Shown piece by piece: positions 31,103 to 40,083 of a stretch of 53,807 nt of DNA. Under the pieces are notes generated by a model that saw only the letters and a program-made list of their open reading frames with translations, searched no databases and was not told the origin of the DNA. The first letter of the stretch is position 1, and the number at the start of each line of letters is the position of its first letter. The DNA is from an uncultured Rhodopila sp. GTDB lineage: Bacteria > Pseudomonadota > Alphaproteobacteria > Acetobacterales > Acetobacteraceae. The translations under genes and the position numbers were made by a program. Location of the stretch: positions 1-53,807 of the forward strand of contig CAIZFE010000033.1 in NCBI GenBank assembly GCA_903932145.1, in the 5' to 3' direction.

Positions 31103-32785
31103 GTGGTTAACGTCAGGGAATTTCGTGCGCGGTGCGCGGTGATGTTACTGGCGGCGCTGGTGCTTACCACCGCCGCCCGGGTGCGCGGCGCTGAATATGA
31201 CGAGCAATATACCTTGTTCCTGACCGCTGGCACGGCTCGGCCCGACTGGCCCGACGGGATATTTCCGGCCGGGCGGATCGCGGCAATCCAGGCGGGCCAC
31301 GCGAGCCTCGGCGGACTCGTTCGTGACCTGCGCGCCACCGACGTGCATCCGCCGCTGTATTTCCAGGGCGTTCTGGTCTGGCGGATGGTGTTCGGTTCCG
31401 GACTGTTCGCCGTTCGGATGCTGTCGGTGCTGTGCGGGTTGGCATCGCTTTGGTTAATCGGAACGATCGCCCGGCGTTGCGCGATCCGCCCTGCCCTGGC
31501 CATGGCCCTGACCCTCGGCTGCTACGGCTTTGTCTATACAAACGCCATCGCCCGGAATTTCGCACCGGCGGAGATGTTTGTTCTGGCCGGTGTTGTGTCT
31601 CTGCTGGGGCGGCGACGGCTGCTCGCCGGGTTTTGTCTCGGCGCCGCCTGTTGTTGCAACTACCTGGCGGCATTCATTGCGGCCGCCGTCGTCGTTGCGA
31701 GCGGTGAATGGCTCGCGGTCGTGACCGCATTGCCGTTGCTGGCGGTCGATGCCTGGTTCTTCGCTGCCCAGCGCGCCGCCAGACCCGGCCAATTTCCGCC
31801 GTTCGAAGTGTGGGCGAGCGTGATTCGATTGGCAAAATATCAAACGGCGGCGGTGTTTGGTGGTTTGCCTTTGTATGTCGATGGACTGGCTCGGTTCATT
31901 GTGGGCGTCGGCGTGGGTGGATTGACGGTCGCGCTGATGATCGCCGTTGCGCGTTCCCGTCCGCTGTCCTTCGGCCGCGCGGTTCGGATGTTGCTCGCGG
32001 GGGCAATCGCCACGCCGGTTGGCCTGATGCTGCTTGGAGCGGTGTTCGACACCACGCCGATCGAGTTGCGTTACCTATCGTTCGGGTTGCCGTTCGTGGC
32101 GATGCTGGGTGCCCGGGTTTTGACCGCGAGCACAGCTTTGTCCCGTCGCCATTGGGATTCGAGGCGGACGTGGCGTGTGTTTCCATTATGGTTGTTTCAG
32201 TATGGGTCGGTTCAGCGAAACGAACCGTCATGGTGCGCGAAGGCGCACCATCCACGTTTTGGGGTATCTCGGACCAGCAAAGACGTGGATGGTGCGCCTT
32301 CGCGCACCATGACGAGGAATGTGATCGAGGCTGCAAACGCCAAAATAAGAACGGTTTTCGTACGATCCGATCTCTGGCGGGCGATAACGATCTCGCTGAT
32401 CGTGACCACCCAATTGGCTGGCATCGCGGGATTGCTGTTGTCCCCCCGCACCATGCAGCCTGCCCGCATTGCCGCGACCGAAGCGGCACGTGTGGCCGGG
32501 GACGGACTGATCTTGCTGCCCCGAGGCAACGACGGTGTCGGCATCGTCGGTGCGTTCGGTATCGAGGCGCCTTCTTGGTTGCCCATATTGCTCGTGCGCC
32601 CGGGAGATTCGTTCCTGAGCAAGATTGTCGGCACCAAACGCGTCATCGTAGCCGCGATTGCGCAGGACCGCGACAGTGCCGCTGCGGTCGCCGCGATGCG
32701 CTCGGCCTTTGCCGCCCCGGACTGGCGTCGCGTCGCGATCGGGTCCAACCTGGACCTCTACGAACGAACCGGCCAACGGGAGTAA
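31103..32785 (+). CDS. GT-C (family 39/ArnT-like) membrane glycosyltransferase with in-frame repeat insertion
   Basis: A polytopic protein of about 560 residues. The first loop carries A-E-Y-D-E-Q-Y-T-L-F and, about 45 residues on, T-D-V-H-P-P-L-Y-F, the acidic and D-x-H-P-P signatures of lipid-linked-sugar transferases of the GT39/PMT/ArnT type. Eight or more membrane segments follow. Between about residues 355 and 405 the sequence turns into charged, non-membrane residues coming from the palindromic repeat at 32226-32314, after which hydrophobic protein resumes (I-T-I-S-L-I-V-T-T-Q-L-A-G). The frame is kept. The start is GTG 31103; ATG 31142 is possible. Function may survive if the insertion falls in a loop. 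Confidence 0.75.
   Translation: MVNVREFRARCAVMLLAALVLTTAARVRGAEYDEQYTLFLTAGTARPDWPDGIFPAGRIAAIQAGHASLGGLVRDLRATDVHPPLYFQGVLVWRMVFGSGLFAVRMLSVLCGLASLWLIGTIARRCAIRPALAMALTLGCYGFVYTNAIARNFAPAEMFVLAGVVSLLGRRRLLAGFCLGAACCCNYLAAFIAAAVVVASGEWLAVVTALPLLAVDAWFFAAQRAARPGQFPPFEVWASVIRLAKYQTAAVFGGLPLYVDGLARFIVGVGVGGLTVALMIAVARSRPLSFGRAVRMLLAGAIATPVGLMLLGAVFDTTPIELRYLSFGLPFVAMLGARVLTASTALSRRHWDSRRTWRVFPLWLFQYGSVQRNEPSWCAKAHHPRFGVSRTSKDVDGAPSRTMTRNVIEAANAKIRTVFVRSDLWRAITISLIVTTQLAGIAGLLLSPRTMQPARIAATEAARVAGDGLILLPRGNDGVGIVGAFGIEAPSWLPILLVRPGDSFLSKIVGTKRVIVAAIAQDRDSAAAVAAMRSAFAAPDWRRVAIGSNLDLYERTGQRE
32226..32314. repeat. Perfect 32-base inverted repeat, dispersed repeat family A
   Basis: The arms at 32226-32257 and 32283-32314 are exactly complementary, separated by 25 bases. 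Each arm is itself a hairpin (GGTGCGC-GAAG-GCGCACC), so the element is a nested palindrome like a BIME or a small MITE. It lies inside the open GT-C gene and does not break the frame. A diverged relative in the opposite sense is at 53429-53491. Confidence 0.88.
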
Positions 32786-32788
32786 GCG

Positions 32789-33667
32789 ATGTTCTTCGAG
32801 GGTTTCACCCTGGCCCGGGTACCCGTCCCCGGCGGGACGATCCGGCTGCGTCATGGCGGCTCCGGCCCGCCGCTTCTGCTGCTGCATGGCAATCCGCAAA
32901 CGCATGCGATGTGGCATCTGGTGGCGCCGACTCTGGCGAAACGTTTTACCGTGATCTGCCCGGATCTGCGCGGTTACGGATTTTCCCTGAAGCCGCCCGC
33001 CACCTCCGACCACGCGCCTTACGCCAAGATCGAGATGGCACAGGACATGACGGCGGTGATGGACCATTTTGGATTCGATAAATTCCTGCTGGCCGGACAT
33101 GATCGCGGCGCCCGGTTGTCGCATCGGATCGCCTTGGACAATCCCGACCGCGTGCTGAAACTCGCCGTGCTGGACATCATCCCGACGATCGAGCACTTCG
33201 AGCGTGCGGATACGGACTTTGCGTTGGGATATTATCACTGGTTCTGGTTCGCCCAACCGCATCCGTTTCCGGAATGGATGATCAATCAGGACCCGGAAAA
33301 ATGGTGGCGCCAGCACACCAGCCGCGATCCGTCGTTGCCGGAACTGTTTGCCCCTGAAGCATTGGCGGATTATTTCGCCGCGGTGCGCCAGCCGGAGATG
33401 GTGCGCGGCATGTGTGAGGATTATCGGGCCGCCGCCGGTATCGATATGAAACACGATCGGGCGACGCGGGCGGCCGGGATCAAGGTGCGTTGTCCGATGC
33501 TGGCGCTGTGGGGAACCAAGGGGAAGATCGGCCAATGGTACGATGCGCTGGCGATCTGGCGAGAGTATTGCTCAAAAGACGTGATCGGCGGCCCTGTCCA
33601 ATCCGGGCATTACATCCCGGAAGAGGCTCCCGGGGAACTGCTGGAATGGTTTGATCGGTTCTTCTGA
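32789..33667 (+). CDS. Fluoroacetate dehalogenase-like alpha/beta hydrolase
   Basis: A 292-residue alpha/beta hydrolase with GGGAG before ATG 32789. It carries the landmarks of the fluoroacetate dehalogenase/epoxide hydrolase branch: H-G-N-P-Q-T (oxyanion), the nucleophile in L-L-A-G-H-D-R-G-A-R with Asp105 and halide/carboxylate-binding Arg106 and Arg109, the acid in L-D-I-I-P-T, the Y-Y-H-W-F-W-F-A-Q-P-H-P cap with the His-Trp pair, and the catalytic His in Q-S-G-H-Y-I-P-E. Fluoroacetate dehalogenases hydrolyse 2-haloacids; close relatives act on other haloacetates. The gene follows the GT-C gene by four bases and seems unrelated in function. Confidence 0.85.
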   Translation: MFFEGFTLARVPVPGGTIRLRHGGSGPPLLLLHGNPQTHAMWHLVAPTLAKRFTVICPDLRGYGFSLKPPATSDHAPYAKIEMAQDMTAVMDHFGFDKFLLAGHDRGARLSHRIALDNPDRVLKLAVLDIIPTIEHFERADTDFALGYYHWFWFAQPHPFPEWMINQDPEKWWRQHTSRDPSLPELFAPEALADYFAAVRQPEMVRGMCEDYRAAAGIDMKHDRATRAAGIKVRCPMLALWGTKGKIGQWYDALAIWREYCSKDVIGGPVQSGHYIPEEAPGELLEWFDRFF

Positions 33668-33671
33668 GCCG

Positions 33672-33724
33672 ATGCATGTTCTGCTGATTGGCGCGACCGG
33701 TTTCATCGGCCGGCATTTTGTAAA
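33672..33724 (+). pseudogene. N-terminal stub of an NAD-dependent epimerase
   Basis: ATG 33672, right after the dehalogenase stop, opens M-H-V-L-L-I-G-A-T-G-F-I-G-R-H-F, the Rossmann start (G-A-T-G-F-I-G) of extended short-chain dehydrogenases such as sugar epimerases. The similarity stops after about 17 residues. The rest of that frame, to 33935, is low-complexity and antisense to the exosortase C-terminus. The epimerase gene was cut at about 33724 and the rest is gone. An intact epimerase of the same fold is at 52205. Confidence 0.75.
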
Positions 33725-33807
33725 GCCCGCGCCACCAGACATATACCACCGCAGTCCGGACACCGGAGCGAACCCGGGCCGGACAGTCGTCCATGCAAGC
33801 AAAGCAT

Positions 33808-35355
33808 CTACCGCCGGGTCAGCGCCCCTATCGTTTCATTCATCGCCGGATTTCGCAGCAGGAATGCCGGCAGAGCCGCGGCGGCTGTGTTTGCCTCCCC
33901 CGCACTCAGCGCGGCCCAATCGACTGCCGGCGTAACGGTGACAACCATCGGCAGAAACGCCGATCCGAATACGCTGTTCATCGCCATCCTGGCCCGAACT
34001 CCCAACCCGGGACGCACCAGTTTCCCATCGACCCACATCGCGACCCCGATCATGAACTGTGGATCAGTAGAGCGCATGATGCGCCACGCGCTGGACGTTC
34101 CGTCGCCGGTTTCCAGCCAGTTTTCCTGCAATCCCTCCATCTCCCCCCGCATCACCAGACGCCGCCGTTCGGCCATCAATGGCGCGGCGGTGATTCGGGG
34201 TGAGAACGCCGTCCAGGTCAGCTCCATTGGCACCCCCCCGCACATCGCACGTTCCGTCCGCCGATTCGACGGCGTGGCCGGCCCCGGCGGCGTCGCACGC
34301 ACGGTGCAACCCGGCCCGGGATCAATGAAGTCCGGCACCCGTGTGCCGGCCACCGTGGACAATGTCAGACCAGCCGCCACCGTCGGACTGATCGCCGCGA
34401 CCACGACCGTACCGAGCACGATCGCGAATATGGTGCGCGTGGCAAATGGTGCCGGCGCCTCTGGTGGCGTCGCGGTCCGGGTGGATTGTTCATCCTGGCG
34501 GAACGGCAAACCCAATGCGATCAGCAAAAGAATCACGATGGAAAAGAATATCCAGCCGTAAATGATATGGTCCGCGGCGGCTGCCTGAGCGCTGCCCAGG
34601 ACATAGCCCAGATACACGATGCCGAAGCCGCGAAACCCGTTGGCGATGATCGGCACAATCATCGAAACCACGATGAACGCTGCCCGCCGCCAGGGGCTGC
34701 GATACATCATCAATGCGTAAAGGCAGCCGAACGCGATGGAGGCGATCAGAAAGCGCAGGCCGGCACAGGCCTCGGCGACGAAAAACGTGCCTTGCGGGAT
34801 CTCAATGACATAACCGTCGATGTAGGCGGGAATGCCAACCATATCGACGCCCTGACGAATAAACCAGGTGGTCACATCCTGTAGCTTCGGCGTCAGGAAT
34901 TCGCCGAACGGCACGAGGAAGAACAAATACAGCAGCGGCCCGGCCATAGCCCACCACAGACGCTTGCCCAGGACGGCCAGCAACAGCACCTCGACGAAGC
35001 CGACGGCCATGAGTTGGCGCCCCTCCATGATGCCCAGCCGTTCGGCGATCAACCACACCGCCATCAACGGCAAACCCAACAGAATCGCCGATGGCATTGG
35101 CCGGGTCTTGATCCCGGCCAGGTCGAACCGGCGATCCCACAGCAGATACAGCGAGATGGGGATGATCAAAAAACAATGGTTGTAGGCGGTCGATGCATTC
35201 CACGTATGCACCGCGGCGACGATCTCTGTGCTGAACAACGCGCCCAGCAACAGCATGCCCGCGGTCAATGGCAGGGCGACGCGGCCCCAGTCAGGCCCGG
35301 TCGTCGCCGCCGGCCGGTCTGCCGACAGAGTCTCGTCCAGCACGGGAGCATTCAT
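33808..35355 (-). CDS. xrtA: Exosortase A fused to an EpsI domain
   Basis: A 515-residue polytopic membrane protease/transpeptidase of the XrtA type. The catalytic triad is visible: Cys197 in A-E-A-C-A-G-L-R, Arg242 in N-G-F-R-G, and His263 in A-A-D-H-I-I-Y-G-W. Eight membrane segments fill the first 300 residues. After a Pro/Ala linker, residues about 320-515 are a periplasmic EpsI-type domain (M-C-G-G-V-P-M-E-L). Exosortase A processes PEP-CTERM proteins at the outer face of the inner membrane and is genetically tied to exopolysaccharide genes. No PEP-CTERM substrate is encoded here. It is the last gene of the minus-strand locus. Confidence 0.93.
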   Translation of the reverse strand: MNAPVLDETLSADRPAATTGPDWGRVALPLTAGMLLLGALFSTEIVAAVHTWNASTAYNHCFLIIPISLYLLWDRRFDLAGIKTRPMPSAILLGLPLMAVWLIAERLGIMEGRQLMAVGFVEVLLLAVLGKRLWWAMAGPLLYLFFLVPFGEFLTPKLQDVTTWFIRQGVDMVGIPAYIDGYVIEIPQGTFFVAEACAGLRFLIASIAFGCLYALMMYRSPWRRAAFIVVSMIVPIIANGFRGFGIVYLGYVLGSAQAAAADHIIYGWIFFSIVILLLIALGLPFRQDEQSTRTATPPEAPAPFATRTIFAIVLGTVVVAAISPTVAAGLTLSTVAGTRVPDFIDPGPGCTVRATPPGPATPSNRRTERAMCGGVPMELTWTAFSPRITAAPLMAERRRLVMRGEMEGLQENWLETGDGTSSAWRIMRSTDPQFMIGVAMWVDGKLVRPGLGVRARMAMNSVFGSAFLPMVVTVTPAVDWAALSAGEANTAAAALPAFLLRNPAMNETIGALTRR

Positions 35356-35452
35356 GAGCGGTCGCTTTCGGTAGAACAAGGCATGGTTGCCCGGGGGCTG
35401 CGGTGCCACTGCCTCAGAACAAAAATTTCCGGCACCGCAGCCACCGCGCGCA

Positions 35453-36496
35453 TCATCCAACCCCGCGCACGATGAACGGGCCGATCAGATTGGCGACCGG
35501 CAACGGCAAACGTTTCCATGCGGCGATGAACAGGCGGTATTTCGGGTTCAGCGGGTTATGGTCGGGGATCGTCTCCCCCGGTTTCAGCCGGAACCGGTAA
35601 TGCAGCTTCGCCGGCTCAAAACCCCAGTTATGTTTGAACGAGTACGACCCGGTGCCCAGCTTGCTGCGTCCGAAATCGAACATCCGCAAACCGCGATCCG
35701 CCGCCCGGCGCATGGTTTCCCAATACAGAAAATCGTTGCCCGCCCGGCCACGCGCCGCCGCCGACCCGCCGCCGTAGTACGGCAGCACCTCATCCCGAAA
35801 ATAGAAGTTCATTACCGAGGCGATCGGCACCTCACCATCCAGGATCGTGACGATGTCGGCGTCTTCCCCGAACACGTCCATCAGGATCTGAAAATACTTG
35901 CGAGAGAACACCGGCGTTCCCAGATTGCGGACGCTCTCAGCATAAAGGCTATGCAACACAGCCACATCGCGGTTCGCCACCGATGTCAGCCCGTTCTGAA
36001 TCCCCTTGCGCACCATCGCCCGCTGTTTGCGCGGAATTGCTTTCATATTGTGGTCGTGATCGGCCGCAATCGCCTTGCGGAACGTCACGTAAAGATCCGG
36101 CCCATCGACCCAGCCATCGGCTTCCGGCATCGCGACCTGACCGCGGAACTCCAGCGCGCTGGCGCCGGTACGCACCAGCAAGGCTTCGGCGTGCGTCACC
36201 AACGCCGCCTCGCTTTCGGCGTCCGCCGCCAGCGGGCCGCCATAGACACAAAACGGGTTGGATATCAGCGAATCGCCAAACAGCAGGGTCTTGACCCGCA
36301 CCAACGGCAGCACACCGGTGATCTGCCCGTCCCGTTCGGCGTACGCGAAATGCGTCGTATGACGGAACGCGGTTTCGATCACCTTGGCCCAACCGGCCCG
36401 GTGGAAGAATGTGCCGTTCGGCATCGCCGTAACGAAATGATCCCAGGCGGTTTCGCTGCCGCTATCCAGCGTCCGCACACTGACCGGCGAGACCAT
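35453..36496 (-). CDS. FemAB-like XrtA/PEP-CTERM system-associated protein
   Basis: A 347-residue protein with two GNAT-like lobes: F-H-R-A-G-W-A-K-V-I at the start, N-P-F-C-V-Y-G-G-P-L, R-K-Q-R-A-M-V-R-K-G-I, and C-terminal G-N-D-F-L-Y-W-E-T-M-R-R and F-D-F-G-R-S-K. The order matches TIGR03019, the FemAB-like proteins found only beside exosortase A. FemAB enzymes transfer amino acids to peptidoglycan precursors; in this system the acceptor is unknown, with amino-acyl decoration of the polysaccharide one idea. ATG 36496 shares bases with the deacetylase stop (TGATG), proving tight coupling. Confidence 0.92.
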   Translation of the reverse strand: MVSPVSVRTLDSGSETAWDHFVTAMPNGTFFHRAGWAKVIETAFRHTTHFAYAERDGQITGVLPLVRVKTLLFGDSLISNPFCVYGGPLAADAESEAALVTHAEALLVRTGASALEFRGQVAMPEADGWVDGPDLYVTFRKAIAADHDHNMKAIPRKQRAMVRKGIQNGLTSVANRDVAVLHSLYAESVRNLGTPVFSRKYFQILMDVFGEDADIVTILDGEVPIASVMNFYFRDEVLPYYGGGSAAARGRAGNDFLYWETMRRAADRGLRMFDFGRSKLGTGSYSFKHNWGFEPAKLHYRFRLKPGETIPDHNPLNPKYRLFIAAWKRLPLPVANLIGPFIVRGVG

Positions 36497-37371
36497 CAGA
36501 CCGCTCCGGCGTCGGTAAGCACCGAGGCATAGACTGCGTCCATCCGATCCCAGGCGAAATCCCGCAACAGTTTGTCGAGGTCGCCGGCCATCCGGTCCAG
36601 ATTGGTATAGTGCCGCAACCGCGACTTCCAACCGGCGTTGGGGATTCGCGGCTGATCGGCATCGATCTCCCACGGATGAAAATAGAAAATCCCCGGCTGC
36701 CTGTCATGATCATTCACCCGGACCAATCCGGTTCGGTAAAGCATCGTGGGCAACAAACGAAAATAGCCACCGCCGGAGCACGGCCAGTTGCGTCCCAGCA
36801 GCCGGACCGTCGTCATTGGAATCTCCATCACACCATCAGTATCAGGTCGAAACGGCACCCGCGGCGCACCCGGCATGCCATACAGGTCGTGGTGTATCGG
36901 ATTAATGCTCGAACTGTAAATGTAACCTTCCTGGCGCAGGATCGGAAACGCCCAGAGATTGCGCGCGCCGATCGAGAACGTCGCCGCCCGGTAGCCCGTC
37001 ACCCGTACCCCGCCGGTATCTTCCAGCAAGGCGCGGGTGCGGCGAATATCCGCTCGGAACGTTTCCGGGTCCTGCGAATCGACCCGCGTGTGGTCCCAGC
37101 CATGGCTCGCCAGTTCATGCCCGTCCGCGACAATCCGGCGGATCAGCTCTGGAAACCGTTCGGCCACCCAGCCTAACGTGAAGAACGTCGCCTTGACGCC
37201 CGCCGCTTCGAACTGATCCAGGATACGATTGGTATTCAGATCGACCCGGCGCGGAAACGCATCCCAATCCTTGCGGTCGATACAATGGGCGAACGCCTGG
37301 ACCTGGAAGTAATCCTCTACATCTACCGTCATGGCGTTGCAGATCGGGGCATTTCCGGTCGTTCGGGTCAT
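36496..37371 (-). CDS. XrtA-associated polysaccharide deacetylase (DUF3473)
   Basis: A 291-residue NodB-type deacetylase with the C-terminal DUF3473 region. M-T-V-D-V-E-D-Y-F-Q-V-Q-A-F carries the catalytic Asp pair and S-H-G-W-D-H-T-R-V the His metal ligands. F-S-I-G-A-R-N-L-W-A-F and Y-S-S-S-I-N-P-I-H-H-D-L-Y-G are hallmarks of TIGR03006. It deacetylates N-acetyl sugars of the exported polymer, probably in the periplasm, although no signal peptide is present. ATG 37371 overlaps the preceding ATPase stop by four bases. Length and motifs are normal. Confidence 0.95.
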   Translation of the reverse strand: MTRTTGNAPICNAMTVDVEDYFQVQAFAHCIDRKDWDAFPRRVDLNTNRILDQFEAAGVKATFFTLGWVAERFPELIRRIVADGHELASHGWDHTRVDSQDPETFRADIRRTRALLEDTGGVRVTGYRAATFSIGARNLWAFPILRQEGYIYSSSINPIHHDLYGMPGAPRVPFRPDTDGVMEIPMTTVRLLGRNWPCSGGGYFRLLPTMLYRTGLVRVNDHDRQPGIFYFHPWEIDADQPRIPNAGWKSRLRHYTNLDRMAGDLDKLLRDFAWDRMDAVYASVLTDAGAV

Positions 37372-38327
37372 TTCGGCTCCAACAGGCTGATCAGCCGCTT
37401 AAAGGCCTGTTCCTGGAGGTAAGCGTGCCGCTCCAGCATTTCGATCCGCCGGACCAGGTCGTCCCGGCCAGGGTCGCCGGCAGGATTCAATGCGACCGGC
37501 TCTATTTCCGCGCCGAGATCACGATCCAGTTGCTCAGCCGTTTCATTGACCATTTCGCCGGTGATCGCATGCGTCTCCTCAAGCGCGCCAAGCAATAACA
37601 ATCTGGAACAAAGCGTGTTGATCCGACGCGGTATGCCGCCGGTGTATTGATGGATCGCCTCGAACGCCGCATCGTCCCATGTTGGATCGTTCTTCCAACC
37701 GACGGTTCGCAGCCGGTGCTCGATATACAGCCGCGTCTCCCCCGCGCTCAGCGGGCCCAGATGGTAAGATGCGAGCACGCGTTGGCGAAGCTGTTCCCAG
37801 TCCTTGCTCGCCAGCATCGGGCGGAACTGCGGCTGACCCAGCAGGATGGTTTGGACGGACGCCATGCCGTCCACGGTGATGTTAGAAATCATCCGCAGCT
37901 CTTCCATCGCCGACAGCGACAGGTTCTGCGCCTCATCCACCACCAGCAGGCATCGTCTCCCCTGCTTGTGGTGTTCGGCCACCATCTGCTCAAATCGCCG
38001 CAGCAGCGCCGCCTTGCCGGCATCCTGGGTGTCCTCCACCCCGAACTTCGCCATGACCAGCCGCAACAGATCGTCTCCCGACACCTGCGTGGTGACGACC
38101 TTCGCAATGATATAGGTGTTGTGATCAAGCTGCGACCAGAGCTGTTCGGTCAGCGTCGTCTTACCCGCCCCCACCTCGCCGGTGATGACGATGAAGCCCT
38201 CCTGCTGCGTCAGTCCGTAAACCAGGTGAGAAATCGCCCGGCTGTGCTCGCTCGATCCATAAAAGAATCGGGCGTCGGGCGTCAGCAGAAACGGTTGGCC
38301 GGAGAAGTTATAGAATGTATGGAACAC
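37368..38327 (-). CDS. XrtA-associated AAA ATPase
   Basis: A 319-residue ExeA-type ATPase: F-G-x-x-x-Q-P-F-L-L-T-P-D-A-R-F-F-Y start, Walker A G-E-V-G-A-G-K-T-T-L at about 46-55, Walker B L-L-V-V-D-E-A-Q-N-L at about 127-136, sensor I-L-L-G-Q-P-Q-F, and the arginine finger region G-I-P-R-R-I-N-T-L-C. It is TIGR03015-like, the ATPase regularly placed beside exosortase A. The C-terminus (E-M-L-E-R-H-A-Y-L-Q-E-Q-A-F-K-R) is a short coiled coil. The role is thought to be in assembly or export energetics; this is not settled in the literature. Tightly packed in the operon. Confidence 0.93.
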   Translation of the reverse strand: MFHTFYNFSGQPFLLTPDARFFYGSSEHSRAISHLVYGLTQQEGFIVITGEVGAGKTTLTEQLWSQLDHNTYIIAKVVTTQVSGDDLLRLVMAKFGVEDTQDAGKAALLRRFEQMVAEHHKQGRRCLLVVDEAQNLSLSAMEELRMISNITVDGMASVQTILLGQPQFRPMLASKDWEQLRQRVLASYHLGPLSAGETRLYIEHRLRTVGWKNDPTWDDAAFEAIHQYTGGIPRRINTLCSRLLLLGALEETHAITGEMVNETAEQLDRDLGAEIEPVALNPAGDPGRDDLVRRIEMLERHAYLQEQAFKRLISLLEPK

Positions 38328-38334
38328 GGTGCGA

Positions 38335-40083
38335 TCAAAAGGTTTTCGAGATGCCGAGGATCAGCATGTCCTGGTATAGCTGGTAGGCGGTGACCGGCGA
38401 TTGCCGTTCCAGGAACGAATACCGCAAGCTGGCGCTAAGGGTATCCGAAATCTGCCACCGCCAGGCCAGATTGGCTGACATTGTCACGGAATTGCCCAAA
38501 TTGCCGCCGATCGCCGCGCCGGAACTCTGATCCTGTATCGCATAAGACAACGAACCAATGACGGTCATGTCCGGCCGCATCTGATGCGTCCAGCTTGCGA
38601 CGGCGGTCTTGCTGGTATTCGACGTCCCGGTGCTGACACCAGTGGTGGCCTGCTGTGCCATGAGCAAATTGACCGAAAATATATCGCGGTCCAGCGCCGT
38701 CTGCGCACTAACTGTTAGCGTTGTAGTACGAAAGAGGCCATTCTGCACAGCCAGGGCATTGGTGGAGCCGAACAACTGTCCGCCTGTCTGGCCGTTGACC
38801 AGACCACCGTTGCCCGAGGTCGCAAGATTGAGCTGATTCTGCACCCCTTCAAGTTGTGTGCCGAGCGTGGAGCCGTAGCTGACGGTCAGCAGCGTGCGCG
38901 GGCTCAGCGCATAATGCCCGCTGGCGGACAGCGAATTGATGCCATTCAGATGGCCGTAGCTCATCGTCAATTGGCTGTCGGGGTTGGGTGACCAGGTCGA
39001 ACCAAAACTCCACGTCAGGTCATCGATCGCTCGCAGACTGCTGCCGGTGTACCGGATATACTCATGGCCGCCGGACACGAACACGGAAAGGCTGTGACTG
39101 AGGTCGTAATCGATCCGGTCGCTGCCGATGACCCGCGTGGAAGAGATATGCTGGGTAGTCTGCCCCGCCACTCCGGATTGAGCGGACCCGATGCTGGATC
39201 CCGAGGTTGTCTGGGTTTCGGTCAAATCGAGGTCAAAGGTGTCCTGCACATAGCTCAGGATGTCGCCGCTGACAAAATGGGCGGTCTGTTCATTGGTCAG
39301 CATTGTCTGGGCGGTCGTCCCTCCGACCGGAACCGGTGGGGCAGCAAAGCTCTTTATTTGATCCGATTCTGTGATGCCCACCGAGTATCCTAACCGCCCG
39401 GTGCCCCAGTCGCCGAAACGCCGCACCAGGTAGGGAGAAATCTCGAAGCTTGTCGTCTGAACCTCGTTATTTTTGTTCAAACCCTGCGTGTTACCAGCCA
39501 AGTTGGATATAGTGCTGGTTGGCGCCGCGGTCGACGCGCCGACCCCCAGCCCGCCGACGCCACCATAAAGACTGCGCACGCCAGCCACCGCGCGAACATC
39601 GACGAAGGCCAGGTCCGGCACGATCGTGACGTTGCCGAGACCGTTCATCTGCTCGGTTAACGAATTCAGGCCGCTGGTGCGGGCATAGATGCTTAACGTC
39701 GGGGCAAAATCGAACGTCAGCTTCACCCGCGGCATATCGCCCGCGAGATTAAAACCGGGCGCGAGAAACGACACCAGATCGGCCGTTCGCGGGCTATGGG
39801 CCTGCAAGGCGTTGTCTGTCAGTTCCTCCTGCCAATCGATCCGTGGCAGAAAGGTCCAGCCGCCACCGGCCGGGGCCGACAACCCGTTCGCGAGTTGTAA
39901 CTGATGCCGCAGGTCCTGCGCGTCCGGCGCGGCCAGTTCCGTCCCTGATGGAACGCCGTCGGTATTCTCGGAATCGAGCAATGGAAACGCCGCCGCACTG
40001 TTCACCCAGGCCAGCAACAGCGCCAACAATGCGCCACCACGCCTGGCGGAACAAGCACGCGCTACCGGGGGACGTGCCGCCAC
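38335..40083 (-). CDS. PEP-CTERM system outer-membrane beta-barrel protein (TIGR03016-like)
   Basis: A 582-residue exported barrel. A twin-basic start and a hydrophobic core (G-A-L-L-A-L-L-L-A-W-V-N-S-A-A-A-F) form the signal peptide. The mature protein shows W-T-F-L-P-R-I-D-W-Q-E-E-L-T-D-N near the start and many alternating strands with G-x-Y and S-x-S patterns, ending in L-I-L-G-I-S-K-T-F with a terminal Phe. This fits the TIGR03016 outer-membrane family of exosortase A loci, which may form the polysaccharide pore or an adapter. GTG 40083 begins immediately after the TAG of the kinase gene. Confidence 0.88.
   Translation of the reverse strand: MAARPPVARACSARRGGALLALLLAWVNSAAAFPLLDSENTDGVPSGTELAAPDAQDLRHQLQLANGLSAPAGGGWTFLPRIDWQEELTDNALQAHSPRTADLVSFLAPGFNLAGDMPRVKLTFDFAPTLSIYARTSGLNSLTEQMNGLGNVTIVPDLAFVDVRAVAGVRSLYGGVGGLGVGASTAAPTSTISNLAGNTQGLNKNNEVQTTSFEISPYLVRRFGDWGTGRLGYSVGITESDQIKSFAAPPVPVGGTTAQTMLTNEQTAHFVSGDILSYVQDTFDLDLTETQTTSGSSIGSAQSGVAGQTTQHISSTRVIGSDRIDYDLSHSLSVFVSGGHEYIRYTGSSLRAIDDLTWSFGSTWSPNPDSQLTMSYGHLNGINSLSASGHYALSPRTLLTVSYGSTLGTQLEGVQNQLNLATSGNGGLVNGQTGGQLFGSTNALAVQNGLFRTTTLTVSAQTALDRDIFSVNLLMAQQATTGVSTGTSNTSKTAVASWTHQMRPDMTVIGSLSYAIQDQSSGAAIGGNLGNSVTMSANLAWRWQISDTLSASLRYSFLERQSPVTAYQLYQDMLILGISKTF

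Noticed and set aside
31708..33081. A 457-codon plus-strand open frame
   Set aside because: It spans the GT-C gene and the dehalogenase in another frame and has no domain signal.
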